Below, one piece after another: positions 62,544-64,000 of a stretch of 64,000 bases of DNA. This stretch comes from JBBRHQ01 sp963815645. Its GTDB lineage: Bacteria > Actinomycetota > Thermoleophilia > Solirubrobacterales > 70-9. The notes beneath the pieces are model-generated. The model was not told the DNA's origin. It was given only the letters and a program-made list of their open reading frames with translations, and did not search any database. Positions within the stretch are counted from its first letter, which is position 1. Each line of letters starts with the position of its first letter. Made by a program: the position numbers and the translations under genes. The stretch spans positions 124,001-188,000 of the forward strand of contig CAWFHL010000002.1 of assembly GCA_963815645.1 (NCBI GenBank). Reading direction: 5' to 3'.

Positions 62544-63869
62544 GTGAAGGCGAGGACCTACCACGTCACCACATTCGGGTGCCAAATGAACGTGCACGAC
62601 TCCGAGCGAATGCGCGGGATGCTCGATGCGCTCGGCTACGAGGAGGCGGAGGAACGCTCCGATGCCGACCTGATCCTCTTCAACACCTGCTCGATCCGGG
62701 AATCGGCCGACAACCGCTTCATCGCCCACCTCGGCGAGGCGAAGCGGCTGAAGGGGGAGAACCCCGAGCGGGTGGTGGGGGTGGGCGGCTGCTGGGCGCA
62801 GTCGGTGAAGGACGAGGTCTTCGATCGCTTCCCGTTCGTCGACGTCGCCTTCGGGCCCGGCCAGATCCACCGCCTGGCGGAGTTCCTCGCCTCCGATTCG
62901 CTGAGCGCCCAAGGCTATTTCGCGTTCGAGGACTTCTCCGGCCACTTGCCGGCGCGGCGCGAGCGCGAGTTCCAGGGTTGGCTGCAAATCTCGCAGGGAT
63001 GCAATTGCGCCTGCTCCTACTGCATCGTCCCCTCCACCCGGGGCAGGGAGCAGAGCCGTGCCCCCGGGGAGCTGGTCGCCGAGGCGGAGCGACTGGCCGC
63101 GGACGGGGTGCGCGAGGTCACCCTGCTCGGGCAGAACGTCAACAGCTACGGGCGAGACCTGCCGAAGCAGAGGCGGATCAGCTTCGCCGAGCTGCTGACC
63201 CGGATCGACGCGACGGAGGGGCTGGAGCGGATCCGCTACACCAGCCCTCATCCCAAGGACATGCGCGAGGACGTGATCCGCGCCCACGCCGAGCTGCGAT
63301 CGCTCTGCGAGCACATCCACCTGCCGCTTCAGTCGGGCTCGAGCACGGTGCTGAAGCGGATGCGGCGCACCTACGGGCGTCAGCGCTACATGGACCGCGT
63401 CGCCCTGATCCGCGAGCACGTTCCCGACTGCGCGATCACCACCGACATCATCGTCGGCTTCCCGGGGGAGAGCGAGGCGGACTTCGAGCAGACCCTGGAG
63501 GTGGTTGATGAGGTCGGTTACGACGGGGCCTTCACCTTCGTCTTCTCGCCCCGCCGGGGAACCGAGGCGGCGGGTCTCGATGGTCAGGTGCCCCAACCCC
63601 TGAAGCGAGCCCGGATGGAGCGCCTGGTGGAGCTCGTCCAGCGCCGCGCCGAGGACCGCAGCCGTCGGTTCGTCGGCCGCGCCCTCGAGGTCCTGGTCGA
63701 GGGCCCGAGCCGCACCGACCCGAGCCGCTTGCGGGGCCGCAGCCGCCACAACAAGACGGTCAACTTCGACGGGACCGCCTCGCCCGGGGACCTGGTCGAG
63801 GTCGAGATCAGTGGCGCCACGTCGACCACGCTTTCCGGGAGCGAGCGGCTGCTCAGCAGGGTCGCCTGA
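62544..63869 (+). CDS. miaB: tRNA-2-methylthio-N6-dimethylallyladenosine synthase
   Basis: A 441-residue radical-SAM methylthiotransferase. The N-terminal MTTase cysteines include TFGCQMNVHDSE, NTCSIRESA and GGCWAQ; the radical-SAM cluster is CNCACSYCIVP, and a C-terminal TRAM domain closes (VLVEGPSRTDPSRLRGR...). It completes ms2i6A37 in tRNA after MiaA, whose gene follows. A TACCCT box ends seven bases before the GTG, so the mRNA is probably leaderless. Confidence 0.96.
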   Translation: MKARTYHVTTFGCQMNVHDSERMRGMLDALGYEEAEERSDADLILFNTCSIRESADNRFIAHLGEAKRLKGENPERVVGVGGCWAQSVKDEVFDRFPFVDVAFGPGQIHRLAEFLASDSLSAQGYFAFEDFSGHLPARREREFQGWLQISQGCNCACSYCIVPSTRGREQSRAPGELVAEAERLAADGVREVTLLGQNVNSYGRDLPKQRRISFAELLTRIDATEGLERIRYTSPHPKDMREDVIRAHAELRSLCEHIHLPLQSGSSTVLKRMRRTYGRQRYMDRVALIREHVPDCAITTDIIVGFPGESEADFEQTLEVVDEVGYDGAFTFVFSPRRGTEAAGLDGQVPQPLKRARMERLVELVQRRAEDRSRRFVGRALEVLVEGPSRTDPSRLRGRSRHNKTVNFDGTASPGDLVEVEISGATSTTLSGSERLLSRVA

Positions 63870-63876
63870 GGGGACC

Positions 63877-64000
63877 GTGCCCGAGCGAGGGACCGAGCCG
63901 GCGACGGTCGCGATCTTCGGCCCGACCGGCTCCGGCAAGACGGCGATCGCTATCGAGCTCGCCGAGCTGCTGCGCCGGCGCGGCGAGGACCCGGTCGCCG
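63877..64000 (+). CDS. miaA: tRNA dimethylallyltransferase, N-terminal part (partial)
   Basis: The frame from the GTG at 63877 runs off the window end after 41 residues. It holds the P-loop IFGPTGSGKTAIAIELAELL, the start of MiaA, which adds the dimethylallyl group to A37 of tRNAs. It follows miaB by seven bases, so the two steps of the same modification are encoded together. Confidence 0.9.
   Translation, partial: MPERGTEPATVAIFGPTGSGKTAIAIELAELLRRRGEDPVA

Overview
The window is about 64 kb of high-GC, densely packed bacterial chromosome. The gene content and order point to a deep-branching actinobacterium, most likely class Thermoleophilia (Solirubrobacterales-like); that placement is inference. 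Supporting signs are a mycobacterial-type integration host factor next to gmk-rpoZ-coaBC, a PyrR-type pyrimidine operon, a candidate 6C RNA, frequent GTG/TTG starts, four-base start/stop overlaps, and many TANNNT -10 boxes only 6-10 bases before the start codon (predicted leaderless mRNAs). No prophage, insertion sequence or CRISPR array was seen.

Layout. 1-5.6 kb: end of an epimerase gene, then a tight minus-strand unit (HIT protein, phosphohexomutase, MBL hydrolase, lipid kinase, second HIT protein) and corA. 5.7-10 kb: a SAM-I riboswitch controlling a threonine-synthase-like enzyme plus a ThiS/MoaD-like sulfur carrier, then a CDP-hexose gene pair and an SRAP peptidase. 10-15.4 kb: a looser accessory stretch of small or secreted proteins, two decayed genes, a LexA-type palindrome, a small membrane protein and tRNA-Arg(CCG). 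15.4-27.4 kb: rnz and the pyrimidine operon pyrR-B-C-carA-carB-pyrK-D with three unrelated genes inserted. 27.5-31 kb: mihF, gmk, rpoZ, coaBC, a TPR protein and dtd. 31-42.6 kb: the translation/RNA block rimP-nusA-infB-ylxP-rbfA-nrnA-truB-ribF-rpsO-pnp, with a peroxiredoxin and a thioredoxin-fold gene between rpsO and pnp. 42.6-48.6 kb: M16 peptidase, dapB, amidase, dapA, rnj. 48.6-51.3 kb: candidate 6C RNA and a two-component system. 51.4-64 kb: ftsK, a RodZ-like gene, cinA, a repeat cluster, a hydrolase, thpR-recA-recX, rny, an arginase-family gene, a cupredoxin, miaB and the start of miaA.

How it works together. Most genes are housekeeping: complete UMP synthesis up to orotate, ribosome maturation and RNA decay (RNase J, RNase Y, PNPase and NrnA all present), lysine/peptidoglycan precursor synthesis and DNA repair. 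The points of most interest are (1) the SAM-riboswitch operon, whose control suggests homocysteine/methionine synthesis with a sulfur-carrier protein rather than plain threonine synthesis; (2) a palindromic interspersed repeat with one copy after mihF and two more near 56.0-56.1 kb; (3) a consensus LexA box beside a small one-helix membrane protein; (4) a NusA with an extra Cys3His zinc-type motif and a recently duplicated palindromic coding segment; (5) several strong RNA structures, namely a PyrR hairpin over a Shine-Dalgarno, a rimP leader terminator, a long infB-ylxP hairpin and the 6C-like element.
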